A stretch of DNA of 64,000 nt from NCBI GenBank assembly GCA_916613615.1, contig OU744732.1, positions 58,116,727 through 58,180,726 of the forward strand, written 5' to 3'. Position 1 is the stretch's first letter; each line of letters begins with the position of its first letter. Shown here one piece after another: positions 11,901 to 21,794 of this stretch. The notes beneath the pieces were generated by a model. That model did not search any database, was not told where the DNA came from, and was given only the letters and a program-made list of their open reading frames with translations. The stretch comes from Steromphala cineraria (taxonomy: Eukaryota; Mollusca; Gastropoda; Trochida; Trochidae). The position numbers and the translations under genes were made by a program.

Positions 11901-14900
11901 TGATGTAGTCTTAGACCAAATTTGAAGACATTTGGTGCAGCAGTTCTAGAGATATCGCTTGAACATGAATGTCAAAATTGGCCAAAGTGTCTCGGTGACA
12001 TTGAAGTTAAGGTCAAGGTCACCAAAAGTGAGTGGTGTCTGCGTAACCTACCAATGTAGGCTGTGACCACAATTAAATTTTCAAGACATTAGGTGCAGAG
12101 TTTCATAAGATATAAGGTGTTTCAAAAGTGTTTAAAGTACCGCGGTGACCTTGAAAATATAGTCAAGGCCACCCAACATTACTTGTGTCTGCGTACTTCC
12201 CCAATGTTGGCTGTGACCAAATTTGAAGACATTTGGTCCAACCGTTTATAAAATATCGCGCTAACAAGAGTTTCAAAATCGGCCAAAGTGCCATGGTGAC
12301 CTTGAAAATAAAGTCAAGGTCACCCAACATAACTGGTGTCTGCATAATCCCCCAATGTAGGCTGTGACCAAATTTGAAGAAATTTGGTCCAACAGTTCAT
12401 TAGATATCGTGTTAACAAGAGTTACAAAATTGGCCAAAGTGCCATGGTGACCTTGGAAATAGAGCCAAGGACGTACGGACAGACGCCGTTGCGGCGGGGG
12501 ACAATCAAGCTCTCGGGCTGATATTGGGGACTCGGGCTGATACAGAATGGGAAATGAAAATATCCATATCATACTATTTTTATCATATATTCTTCCCAAA
12601 GAAAAAATACAAATAATTCTAATTTTGAAACTTTAATTCATAACATTAACATTTGGCTGATGGTATCAATTTTGCTTAACATTAACTGACACATACCGAT
12701 AGTCAAAGCTCCTGAGCCTACGCCTCTCTTTAGAGTTAATTTTTCTCTCGGGTTGAATTTCCAAAATCAAGCTGACAAATCCACAAGTGACTGCAGCGTT
12801 TTCTTTGCGATGTCGGCCACGTTCAAATGTCAGTTGTACAAAGGGAGACAATTACTCGCGATTTCGATCAATTTTTTGCCTTTGTTGCCTAAGGTTCGGG
12901 CTGATACATGGTGCTTGAAAGAGGGTGTATCGTACATTCAAAATCTGTGTATTTATGAGCAAGTATATGAGAATAAACTTACCGTGTTTGAGGCGCTCCC
13001 TCGAATCTGACTTTATATCCCTCAAGCATAGGACAGGGCATAGCCACAATAAACGGAATGCCCTGAAATTGAGGAAGAACTTTGAAGTCACACATCATTT
13101 CTGTTTAACATATGACATATGCAATCATAAAATATTGTAGAATTTTATTTGCAGACATAATATAACGATTTAACGAAAGAAACATCAACATAACATACCA
13201 TTTCAGCTTCTAAGAATCTCTGATATCCGAATAGAAGATGAAAGGGTTAAGGGAGGACAATTGACACATTCATTTTTAAGAAGGGTTAAAACCAAATGAA
13301 CAAATAGAATATCTAAATTACAATATAACAATTCTGAATTCATATATGATAGGTTGAAAAGACTTGTTAACAAGTCGAAATGCGACGCATCCAGTCATCA
13401 TTAAAATGATGACACAGCAAGTGTCCTCTGAAGTGTTATATTTATATATAAATATTTAAAAACTCGTCAGAGGACACTTACTGCAGGTACCATCATTTTA
13501 ATTATGACTGGATATATATAACAAAAACGAAAAAATATAAAATGACATTTGCCGATCGTGAAATCCTACCCGAGAGAGTAAAATAATACAGGGAAAAGCA
13601 ATTGTGCAATCAAACAAAACATCAATTCGTTGACTTGGGCCGACCAGGATGTGTGAACTACAATGACTGAAATCTTAATCCCTCATAAATAGACCATTGT
13701 GCGCTAACCAAACCGACCACTTGTCACATGTCAATTTGTCAATTTATCAAACTCCATTACACATTGTTACATTGTCAAGCATGTCACTATACATGTATAT
13801 TCGCCATGTTGTTAACACTCCACACTGTTGAAAAGACTTGTAAACAGTCATCATTAAAATGATATCTACAGCAAGTGTCGTCTGAAGTTTTTTTAGTTTT
13901 TTTATAGATATATGTTTTTTATCAACAATTGTTACTATGAAGTCTGTGAACTTGGTTGAACTTTCACCTCTTATATATATAGGATGATGATCACCGTGAA
14001 GGTATGAAACCGGTCGGTCATGAAAACTATTTCAAGAGTTTTGTTTTTTTATCTACATATATTTGTAACTTGGACTATGAAAAATTTTCTTTTTGTGATA
14101 TATATACAAATTGGATTTATGACTTGTTAACGTGCAGTAGAACTATGGGTTTAGTGATTGAGAAAAATGTACTCACAGGATTATACCAGACAGCTTTTTT
14201 ACACGCTGCGCTGGGTCCTTCCCAGTTTCCAAGCGAGGAGCAGGTGTGACTTGAGCTTGATCCACAGAAGAGGAAATCAGTCATACAGGTGTAGTGAGTC
14301 ACAGCGCCCTCGTATTGTCCAGTAGAAGACTTGGTAGCATTGGCTACATCAGGGGCAGGACCACATCCTGCTGTTTTATCTATAAACAATTGTTATTCCT
14401 TTTCATATATTTCAACATTTTTCTTTTTAATCAGGAGAAAACCAACTTTGAGGTTGGTTAAGGCTGACCAAAGTTGTTGTTAGGTAAGATTGTCATTTGA
14501 GTTCACAAATTATGTGTGAAGAAAGAGTTGAGAAGATTATTGCCAAAACGAGAATTGGGGTTATAATCATAACGATCTTTAGTGTCATTTGTATCATAGA
14601 TATATTATGGATGAGGGGTTGAGAGGACCGGGTCGGGTTAATCTTTTTCAGCTGTTTTCTTATGATATCTGCCTATGTACACTCAGGGGCAAAGGAAACG
14701 ATACCATATAAAATGTACGGTCGGATAAGAAATGAGTGATCGATAGTTACGGATGAAACAGGGTTATTTCATGTCTTCAAGAGCCAACTGAACTAAGTTT
14801 TAAATAGTGAAATTCGCCCATTTGCTTGTTTAAAAAAACAAATTTAAAGACAAGATGCATGAACAAATTAATGTCTACCAAGGTTTTTTATGTTGATAAC

Positions 14901-16002
14901 ATCTTTAATTTATCAAATTTATAAATTTCATCCTTTTTTTATTCCAATTCCAAAGATTATGACCAAATATAACATTGACACAGCTGTTTAGGACCACCAT
15001 GTATTTGAACAGTCACACAATTATAAGTATAATACTCTGTTTGAAGTTGTGAGTACTTCTTCACAACTGTTATGCTTATCACGGGGGTTCGTAGTTGCAT
15101 GTCCTTTACAACAGGATTTTGTTTTATACTCTTTTGAAAAGTTGGTATTGTTTCTTTTGCCCCTGAGTGTATATTTTTGGGATAGCTTTGGGAAAACCAG
15201 ATGAATTTTTTTGAAATTTCAAAAAGTAGTTTTGATACTTTGTTCATTAACATATATATGTCATAATGTTACCTGTTCAAGTTTTGGCAAGTCATTGACG
15301 TGACCAGGGTTAAACGGAAACAGGGTTTTTGTCTTTCTTCACAAAATCCTTCTTTGGTGAACTAGTCATATATTAAGTCAATTGGATCGTGCACATAATT
15401 TTCCCAGAGATTCGATATGGACAACAAAATCGAGCTTCAAGAAAATCGAAAGTTTAAAAAATTGAACCCTGATTCACTATGGCATGATTCGAAGAGACCA
15501 GAATATGACTCAAAATGGGTTAGTTACTGTCATGCGAAGAGACCCAGAGACAAAAGATTTGTTTTGATTAGAAACAAGATTATGGTTACAGTTAACAAAT
15601 GACAGACAGATTAAAAGTTCCATCTGGTAAAGTACATTCTCTCCCCACAGAGGCAGATGAAATTGTGATTGTCGAGGCCCCTGTTGGAAGAAAATTGCAC
15701 CATGATCCATTTGAATGTTTTAATGCCTTTGACATGATTCAGTAGCCGAAATAATGATGTTAGAACAGCGAAGACTGATTGCACAACTAATTTTGAATGC
15801 CTCCAATCAGGCATCTCCCATTCTATCCCACAAAATCGGCTGATTAAAACAGAGGCTCGATCAACATTTCATGAGTTGATCTACCTCTGCGGGGAGAACA
15901 TGGGTAGTACATACCTACAATACAGCGTGGTCTGTGGAATCTGTCAACAACACATTTGCTACCAACTAGGCATTCCTTATCAGCACACGGTCCGGCCAAA
16001 CT
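8805..16002 (-). CDS. CCP (sushi) plus galectin-like secreted protein gene, five 3' exons, 5' part not found
   Basis: Five minus-strand exons share compatible phases: 16002-15915 (phase 0 in, 1 out), 14379-14177 (1 in, 0 out), 13062-12983 (0 in, 2 out), 9383-9187 and 8924-8805. All are bounded by AG acceptors and GT donors. The product is a Cys-rich module, one CCP module and a galectin-like beta-sandwich. CCP modules bind proteins and galectin folds bind beta-galactosides, so a secreted pattern-recognition or matrix lectin is plausible (inference). The galectin carbohydrate motif H-N-R is replaced by LLNYNGD, although the Trp and Glu of GTWITEL remain, so sugar binding is doubtful. Exon 9187-9383 is 1 nt too long for its frame, making this a pseudogene or the site of a sequence error. 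A signal peptide and first exons were not identified. Confidence 0.7.
9187..9383 (-). CDS. Exon: core of galectin-like domain, with a 1-nt frameshift
   Basis: Acceptor CCCTTTCAG, donor GTAATG. Entering from the previous exon the frame reads R-IYFRIAT. Beyond an AACAAACAGG stretch (about 9355-9365) the galectin-like reading continues only in another frame: GYFIQGSALLNYNGD, then GVDGTWITELSIPLGFAVG, then VDFTFEIIRQNGKYE. The exon is 197 nt where 196 would keep frame. An extra A in a short homopolymer is the simplest explanation, from either sequencing or mutation. Confidence 0.7.
10681..10750 (+). ncRNA. tRNA-like sequence (SINE head or tRNA pseudogene)
   Basis: It contains a polymerase III A-box-like TGGTTAGAGTGG and, 26 bp later, a B-box-like GGTTCGAATCC. 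The acceptor ends do not pair well, so a functional tRNA is unlikely. It lies in the 3.6-kb intron 9384-12982 of the lectin-like gene. The rest of 9384-11819 shows nothing I can identify. Confidence 0.45.
11820..12490. repeat. Degenerate tandem repeat, period about 140-150 bp, four to five copies
   Basis: Recurring landmarks are a GTGACCTTGAAAATA-like block (near 11857, 11995, 12148, 12296, 12446), GTCAAGGTCACCCAACAT, TGGTGTCTGCGTA, CAATGTAGGCTGTGACC and AAATTTGAAGACATTTGGT. It ends in a GACGGACAGACGCCG-like segment. Similar TGACCTTGA-rich repeats are common in bivalve genomes (recollection, not searched). It is intronic in the lectin-like gene. Confidence 0.7.
12983..13062 (-). CDS. Exon: start of galectin-like domain
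   Basis: 80-nt exon, acceptor CAATTTCAG, donor GTAAGT. It encodes GIPFIVAMPCPMLEGYKVRF and then EGAPQT plus two bases of an Arg codon. This fits the first strands of a galectin fold (a P-x..-G-x-x-x-x-x-G pattern). Confidence 0.7.
13389..13513. mobile_element. 125-bp hairpin MITE
   Basis: Long inverted arms run from ATCCAGTCATCATTAAAATG inward and from CATCATTTTAATTATGACTG outward, both containing the AGTGTCCTCTGA / TCAGAGGACACTT pair. The whole element folds on itself. It is intronic in the lectin-like gene. Confidence 0.7.
13827..13893 (+). repeat. Partial second copy of the hairpin MITE
   Basis: Shares TTGAAAAGACTTGT, AGTCATCATTAAAATGAT and CAGCAAGTGTC with the copy and left flank at 13351-13440, but has only one arm. 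Confidence 0.6.
14177..14379 (-). CDS. Exon: CCP/sushi domain
   Basis: 203-nt exon from acceptor TTTATAG to donor GTGAGT. It encodes DKTAGCGPAPDVANATKSS, then YEGAVTHYTCMTDFLFCGSS, then HTCSSLGNWEGPSAACKKAV. The order of Cys, Tyr-x-Cys, Cys, Gly-x-Trp and Cys is the standard CCP signature, with one extra Cys (FLFCGS). It ends in phase 0 at VWYNP. Confidence 0.8.
14680..15169. mobile_element. 490-bp Tc1/mariner-type MITE, TA target
   Basis: The termini CACTCAGGGGCAAAGGAAAC and, inverted, CACTCAGGGGCAAAAGAAAC are each flanked by TA (14678-14679 and 15170-15171). The TA duplication and CAGGGG-type inverted ends point to Tc1/mariner. No transposase signature was seen in the 98-codon open frame that covers part of it. 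Confidence 0.7.
15637..15903. mobile_element. MITE family B, copy 1
   Basis: The inverted ends are TTCTCTCCCCACAGAGGCAG and, on the opposite strand, GTTCTCCCCGCAGAGGTAGA. Internal CAATCAGGCATCTCCCATTC is shared with copy 2. No clear target duplication. Its right end touches the splice donor of exon 15915-16002. Confidence 0.65.
15915..16002 (-). CDS. Exon: four-Cys EGF/follistatin-like module of the lectin-like gene
   Basis: The exon lies between acceptor TTTCAG and donor GTATGT. It encodes 29 codons plus one base, beginning SLAGPCADKECLVGSKC and ending RFHRPRCIV. The C-x4-C-x5-C-x9-C pattern resembles FOLN/EGF-like or Kazal-start modules. Its final G completes the first codon (Asp) of the next exon. 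The MITE at 15637-15903 ends about 6 bp beyond the donor. Confidence 0.6.
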
Positions 16003-16130
16003 CTGAAAGAAATAATACGTCAATATTCTACTGTCAGTATCAAAATTTTAACACCAGTTGGAGAATGCAAAGTACGTGACTGGTACTATACATTATATAC
16101 ATTATACGCTCACAAGCATAATATACGTTA

Positions 16131-16455
16131 TTCTCTACCCACAGAGTCAGATCAATTCAAGAAATGTTGATCGAGCCGCTGTACTATTACGCCGAAATCC
16201 GTGGGTTCCAGCAGTTTCCCCTGGTGGAAGAAAATTGCACTACAATCCAATTGAATTTGTTTATCAAATGACAACTCTTCTCGCATGGAAAGGATGGTTC
16301 TTATCACAATGATTTTGCCATTAGCCAAAATGATGGTTTTAGAACTAACTTTGATTTCCTCCAATCAGGCATCTCCCATTCTACCCAACCAAGTCGGCAT
16401 AGAACAGAGGCTGTATCAACATTTCTTAACTTGACCTGCCTCTGTGTGGAGAGAA
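16131..16455. mobile_element. MITE family B, copy 2
   Basis: The left end TTCTCTACCCACAGAGTCAG and the inverted right end TTCTCTCCACACAGAGGCAG continue into AAGAAATGTTGATC-type arms for about 45 bp. It matches copy 1 over internal blocks such as GGAAGAAAATTGCAC. Confidence 0.65.
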
Positions 16456-16690
16456 TGAATAGACGTCTTTTATATTATATATTTTATATTTTTTATAACT
16501 TTCTGCAAATCTGGTAGTCAAAAGAATGATACAGTGCCCTGAGGAAATCTTTCAAACACTCATTCACGTTAGATCTGCATTGAAAACATACCAAACATAA
16601 CATTTGCTCTTTGTATATGTACTAGAAAGTATGCTGGTAATTGAAGTTACCATTTTGATAACTAAATAATCATGACTCCGTTAATACATC

Positions 16691-17532
16691 GAGTGTATGA
16701 TTGTATACTGCGAGTTTGCCAAAAGAGCATCAAAACTAAGTCATCTCCCCTTTGGAGACGATGCATACGGGTGCCTTACTTGAGAAGTCATTCCTTTATT
16801 ATGACGTCATCAGCATTGCAAATTCTTTGGTACCGCATCAGCACTTGATATTAAGCGGACGCTTTTGTGTAGATGATATTCGCACATAGCGACCATTTTG
16901 AGTCATGACTTGACGAATGAAATGTAACATAAAGTCTCTGCAGAACTAGTATTTTTTATTAATGGCAGCCAAAATTGTTAAAGATGTCATTTCGTTCATT
17001 GAGAGCAGGTTGCAAATGAGTGTATGATTGTATACTGCGAGTTGGCCAAAAGAGCGTCACAACTAAGTCATCTGTCCTTTGGGGACGATGCAAACGGGTG
17101 CCTTACTTGAGAAGTCATTCCTTTATTATGAAGTCATCAGCATTGCAAATCTTTGGTACCGCATTAGCACATTAATATTGAGCGGACGTTTTTGTGTACA
17201 TAGCGACCATTTTGAGTCATGACTTGACGAATGAAATTAAATGTATATATCTTTGCTGGGCTAGACTGTTTAATTAGGGGCAGTCCAAATCTGTTGCAGA
17301 TGTCATTTCGTTCATTGAGAGCAGGTTGCAAATGATCATACTGAGGTTCAGGTATGTGTCAGGAAGCAGCGTGTTCACGGACGATGCGATGTTGCATTCA
17401 GGGCTAGACTGTTTAATTTGGGGCAGTCCAAAAGTGTTGCAGATGTCATATCTATCATTAAGAGCAGGTTGCCAATGATCAGGTATGTGTCAGAAGCGAC
17501 GGGTTCACGGACGATGCGATGTTGCATTCAGG
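16691..17532. repeat. Nested tandem duplications (327 bp x2 and 143 bp x2)
   Basis: GAGTGTATGATTGTATACTG starts at 16691 and again at 17018, giving a 327-bp period. Inside the second copy, GGGCTAGACTGTTTAATT recurs at 17258 and 17401, giving a 143-bp period that ends near 17532. No coding signal. From 17533 to 18032 I see nothing recognisable. Confidence 0.8.
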
Positions 17533-18032
17533 AAAGGGTTGCTTTATAAAAAAAACAGTGTCATCCTTTTGAGGGATATTGGGAGACAGATTTTGTCATA
17601 ATCAAAGGAAACATTGACGCTACACGGCATATTACATTCTCTTCACTGACTGGTATATAGTTCTTCGAACGAATGAATCAGCCAATCCTGTTTTAAGAGG
17701 ATCAGGGTTATTTTTTACAAATCTGTTTTAAAAAACTACTTATTCAACACCAACAACAATATTGTTCTGCAGGTTACTTGCAATCTAATAAAACATTGTA
17801 TCCAAGCTTTCCTCACAAGTCAGAGATTAACCTTCATGCCATTTGGAACATTTATACTGTGATGTTTTTTTACCACATGGTCGAATACTAGACATTGGAC
17901 CATCCTATTATCAAGTGGGCTGTAAACATGTTGAATTAAATCTGTTTGTTAACACAATTCTACAAAATCTGATACTGTTCTTATTGACCTTGAATTTGTA
18001 TACATTAAAAGTGGAACGTTTTGTAAAACATT

Positions 18033-18800
18033 TTTTCACTCACCGGGGCAACTGTGAGGTGTCAGTGAGAAGGAACTCCAGGTCGGTGTGAAGTAAGATA
18101 TATGTACAAAGACAAATTCTCACTTACCCTGGGCCACTGAGAGATATCTGTGAGAAGGAACTCTGGGTCGGTGTAAACATCATAGGTAATATATATGTAC
18201 AAAGACAAATTCTCACTTACCCTTGGCCACATAGAGATGTCTGTGAGAAGGAACTCTGGGTCGGTGTAAACATCATAGGTAATATATATGTACAAAGACA
18301 AATTCTCACTTACCCTGGACCACTGTGAGATGTCTGTGAGAAGGAACTCTGGGTCGGTGTGAACATCAAAGGTAATATATATGTACAAAGACAAATTCTC
18401 ACTTACCCTGGACCACTGAGAGATGTCTGTTAGAAGGAACTCTGGGTCGGTGTTAACATCATAGGTAATATATATGTACAAAGACAAATTCTCACTTACC
18501 CTTGGCCACTGAGAGATGTCTGTTAGAAGGAACTCTGGGTCGGTGTAAACATCATAGGTAATATATATGTACAAAGACAAACTCTCACTTACCCGGGGCC
18601 ACTGTGACATGTCTGTGAGAAGGAACTCTGGGTCGGTGTAAACATCATAGGTAAGATATATGTACAAACACAAATTCTCACTTACCCTGGACCACTGAGA
18701 GATGTCTGTGAGAAGGAACTCTGGGTCGGTGTAAATATCAAAGGTAATATATATGTACAAAGACAAATTCTCACTTACCCTGGACCACTGTGAGATGTAA
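18033..18800 (-). repeat. 93-bp minisatellite, about eight copies, containing splice signals
   Basis: GACAAATTCTCACTTACC recurs at 18111, 18204, 18297, 18390, 18483, 18576, 18669 and 18762, exactly 93 bp apart, with a shorter divergent copy at 18033-18110. Because 93 is a multiple of three, the minus strand stays open and repeats YTDPEFLLTDISQWPRVSEN. On that strand each copy has a pyrimidine-rich acceptor (TTCCTTCTCACAG) followed 20 nt later by a strong donor (GG|GTAAGTGAG). I therefore read it as an amplified exon-intron boundary rather than a real repetitive protein. Confidence 0.8.
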
Positions 18801-20543
18801 GAAAAAAAAGGCGATCCTAAAAAACCCGGAAATTACAGACCTATAACATTACTGAGCTGTTTTGGAAAACTTTTCACATCTATTCTAAACATGCGATTGA
18901 ATAAATTCATCGAAACAAACGAAATTCTTTCGGAGGCTCAGGCAGGTTTCAGAAAGGGATACTCGCCGACAGATCATATTTTCTCTTTATATCACCTTTC
19001 GGAACTATTTAAGTGCCGCAAAAAGAAATTATATTACGCATTTATCGATTTTCAAAAAGCTTTTGATACCGTCTGGAGATCTGGACTCTGGCAAAAACTT
19101 TTACAAAATAACATATCTGGGAAATGCTTTACTGTCATTTTTAACATGTATCAAAATATAAAATCATGTGTTTGTAACGGCGGGAATTATTCCGAATATT
19201 TTCTGTGTAAACAGGGTGTCCGCCAAGGAGAAAATTTGTCTCCAGTTTTGTTTTCACTGTTTCTAAACGATCTCGAAGATACATTAGCCTCATATTCATG
19301 TAATGGTTTACAACTTAAACCCGATGATTTTCACAACCGTTTAGATAAGCTTATTACACTTTTCGCATTGTTATATGCTGACGATACCGTGCTTATGTCT
19401 TTAGAACCTTGTGATCTACAAAATATGTTGGATTGTTTTCATAACTACCGCAACAAATGGAAGCTTAAAATTAATGTATCAAAATCCAAAATTCTTATTT
19501 TCGGTGGCACAAAAAAAGACTATAAAAGTAATTTTAATATTGGAGATACCATTATTGAAAATGTTGATCATTATCCTTATCTTGGTATTACACTACAAAA
19601 GAATTGTAAATTTACCAAAACCAAACGTTCACTGGTTGAAAAGGCAACAAAGGCAATGTTTTTCATATTAAGCCAAGGTAGAAAACTTAAACTCTCCATT
19701 TATTGTCATTTGAAATTGTTTGGTTGTATGGTTACCCCAATTCTTTTGTATGGATGTGAAATCTGGGGTTTTGAAAACATTTCTTGTTTTGAAAATGTTC
19801 ACTTACGCTTTCTTAAATATTTTACATCACTGAGGAAAAGTACACCTAACTATATGGTCTATGGAGAATTTGGCAGATCCCCCCTTGTAAATGTTATTAA
19901 AAGCAGAATGATTTGTTTTTGGGCTAAACTAATGATTGGAAAATCCTCAAAATTGTCTCTTTTGATTTATAAATTGATATTCAACGATTCTATTTTTGGA
20001 AAATATACACACAAATGGATAAGCTATCTTGAGAAAACTTTCGACCATATAGGATTAAGTTTTATTTGGAAATCTCAAAATTTCAAAAGTATTTCATGGC
20101 TGAAAATTATCACTAAAAATAAATTGAAAGATATTTCCCAGCAAAGTTGGTTGTCATCAATTGAAAATTCTTCCAAATCAACTATTTATACCATTTTTAA
20201 AAATCCATCTCTCCATTTTGAAAATTATCTAAATTATCAGCATTACAATAACTTGTTGAAATTCCGAACTTCAAATCATTTTCTCCCAATCGAGACAGGT
20301 AGATGGCGACGAACTCCATTGACAGATAGAAAATGTACTCTATGTAATTTAAATGATATTGGGGACGAATTCCATTACTTATTTATATGCCCCATGTTAA
20401 AATCAGAAAGAGTTAAATATATGCACAGATATTACTATAATAGACCAAATATGTACAAAATGAATATATTATTCAATTCAAATAGAACTTTAAGAAAATT
20501 ATCCATCTTTTGTAAAATTATCATGTCTTTATTTAAGAAATAA
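18801..20543 (+). CDS. LINE reverse transcriptase, N-terminally truncated, open frame
   Basis: 580 codons without a stop. The entry starts at 18801 because homology begins there (KKGDPKKPGNYRPITLLSCF); a stop lies just upstream and the first ATG is 18891. Conserved RT blocks in order: AQAGFRKGYSPTDHIF, AFIDFQKAFDTVW (motif A, about residue 80-92), GVRQGENLSPVLFSLFLNDL (motif B, about 139), LLYADDTVLMS (motif C catalytic YADD, about 190) and YLGITL. The C-terminus has a CCHC-like finger CTLCNLNDIGDEFHYLFICP (about 512-533), typical of many mollusc and cnidarian LINE tails. The intact frame suggests a fairly recent insertion. Clade not assigned. Confidence 0.9.
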   Translation, partial: EKKGDPKKPGNYRPITLLSCFGKLFTSILNMRLNKFIETNEILSEAQAGFRKGYSPTDHIFSLYHLSELFKCRKKKLYYAFIDFQKAFDTVWRSGLWQKLLQNNISGKCFTVIFNMYQNIKSCVCNGGNYSEYFLCKQGVRQGENLSPVLFSLFLNDLEDTLASYSCNGLQLKPDDFHNRLDKLITLFALLYADDTVLMSLEPCDLQNMLDCFHNYRNKWKLKINVSKSKILIFGGTKKDYKSNFNIGDTIIENVDHYPYLGITLQKNCKFTKTKRSLVEKATKAMFFILSQGRKLKLSIYCHLKLFGCMVTPILLYGCEIWGFENISCFENVHLRFLKYFTSLRKSTPNYMVYGEFGRSPLVNVIKSRMICFWAKLMIGKSSKLSLLIYKLIFNDSIFGKYTHKWISYLEKTFDHIGLSFIWKSQNFKSISWLKIITKNKLKDISQQSWLSSIENSSKSTIYTIFKNPSLHFENYLNYQHYNNLLKFRTSNHFLPIETGRWRRTPLTDRKCTLCNLNDIGDEFHYLFICPMLKSERVKYMHRYYYNRPNMYKMNILFNSNRTLRKLSIFCKIIMSLFKK

Positions 20544-20600
20544 GTTTTATAACTCATTTGTAATTGATAAATGTATATTGAATGTTGTATAAATGTAAAT
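18801..20600 (+). mobile_element. 5'-truncated non-LTR retrotransposon (LINE)
   Basis: Coding homology starts abruptly at the end of the 93-bp minisatellite, within the reverse transcriptase; the endonuclease is absent. This is normal 5' truncation by target-primed reverse transcription. The 3' end after the stop is AT-rich and merges into the heat-shock-element repeat near 20600; no clear poly(A) or target duplication was seen. Confidence 0.85.
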
Positions 20601-20628
20601 ACAGTTAAACCAGAAAGAAAGTACCCCC

Positions 20629-20794
20629 TTTCTAGAAATTTCTAGAAATTTTCTAGAACGTGTCTAGAAATTTTCTAGAACGTTTCTAGAAATTTTCTAG
20701 AACGTATCTAGAAATTTTCTAGAACGTATCTAGAAATTTTCTAGTGCGTATCTAGAAATTTCTAGAAATTTCTAGAAATTTCTAGAAATTTCGA
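20629..20794. repeat. TCTAGAAATTTC array with phased heat-shock elements
   Basis: The array is built from TTCTAGAA and GAAATTTC palindromes. From 20755 to 20792 GAA and TTC alternate at exact 5-bp spacing for eight units (GAA-AT-TTC-TA repeated), the ideal nGAAn/nTTCn arrangement bound by HSF trimers. The same repeat family, in inverse orientation, ends each 12-kb unit (34812, 46624, 58699). The flanking TACAGTTAA..TACCCC and CGAGTTTTTA are also shared, so it is part of a mobile element of unknown class. Confidence 0.75.
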
Positions 20795-21481
20795 GTTTTT
20801 ATTTTTTGTAAGATAATTAAAATCTGTTTACATATTTTAAAACTGCTTATTCAATATGATATAATGTGAAATTATGAAGTTTGAGTGTTTATTAGTAACG
20901 AAGATATTCCATATTAAACTTTTCCTCCTCTACCAACTGCCCTCATTATAACGCCCCTGCTATGCAACTGTCACGCATGGTTAACGCGCTACTTAACGGG
21001 GGCTGACAGCCTATGTCGCTCATTAAATCCCCATTCATTGTTTACAATGGTCAGTGTTGCACAAGAAATAGTTGTAATCTGTCACTGAAGTTACCCGCAA
21101 AAAAATCCGTTTATGAACATTGCCTTAATCGGTAAGAACGTTGCATTTGATTTGCAGGTAGAAAAAAGTTTTGTTCATGCTTACAGAAATGCACAGCGTC
21201 GTATGAAAAGACTCTTATAATGGAAATATTGTTCATACAGAAATAATACAGTAGACAATTCTTGATCTTGAGGATATTCAAAAGTCAAACTTAAAATATC
21301 ACCTTGACAACAACAATCGGCTGCCCAAAGTTTTATATCGAGTATAAATGAAGTTTATTAGAAAACTTACAGTACCTTCAATTATGTGATGTTATTTCTT
21401 AAAACTTTTTATTCACTTCATCTAGACTTTATTTCCCGTTTATGGTCCCGTTCATTTGATTGATAACGGGTTAACTGTTAA
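20795..21481. other. Presumed remainder of the heat-shock-element repeat
   Basis: AT-rich sequence with a GC-richer patch near 20935-21060. The inverse copies upstream of the arrays at the unit ends (for example 34500-34800) show a comparable layout but only weak base-level similarity. No coding signal seen. Confidence 0.3.
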
Positions 21482-21794
21482 AGGGACAGAAGCACATTTT
21501 AGGAAGAATATAAAGTGTTATCAGGAAAATGAAAATAAATTATTCCCATCGAAAGACAATGCCATTAAACTAAACGAAGCAGTAATAAACAAAATATATA
21601 ATGTAATGTTCAGCCATGCGATTCCCTTTTCTTAATAAAATGAATTAAAAGGTTTTCACACAAAATGGGTACCAATGGATTTAACATTCATAATTTGTTC
21701 TATGACTATGGTGTGTGTAATGGGATTTTTGACACTATCAATATAATACATTTAGCTGTAACGTACAATTGTCAGTGAAAGATGCTATGCCCCT
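21482..21794 (+). mobile_element. TTAA MITE, family A
   Basis: Begins AGGGACAGAAGCACATTTT directly after TTAA (21478-21481). It contains CAGCCATGCGATTCCC and TTTTCACACAAAATGGGTACC, and ends with a decayed GATGCTATGCCCCT. It is an older, more diverged relative of the copy at 27617. Confidence 0.75.

Noticed and set aside
14957..15253. 98-codon minus ORF
   Set aside because: It lies mostly within the TA MITE 14680-15169 and extends out of it; no transposase motif.
18062..18766. 234-codon minus open frame repeating YTDPEFLLTDISQW
   Set aside because: The 93-bp period keeps any open frame open; each copy contains splice signals, and the repeats show no coding-type variation.
20629..20794. CRISPR-like array
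   Set aside because: Short palindromic repeats with almost no unique spacers, in an animal genome context.
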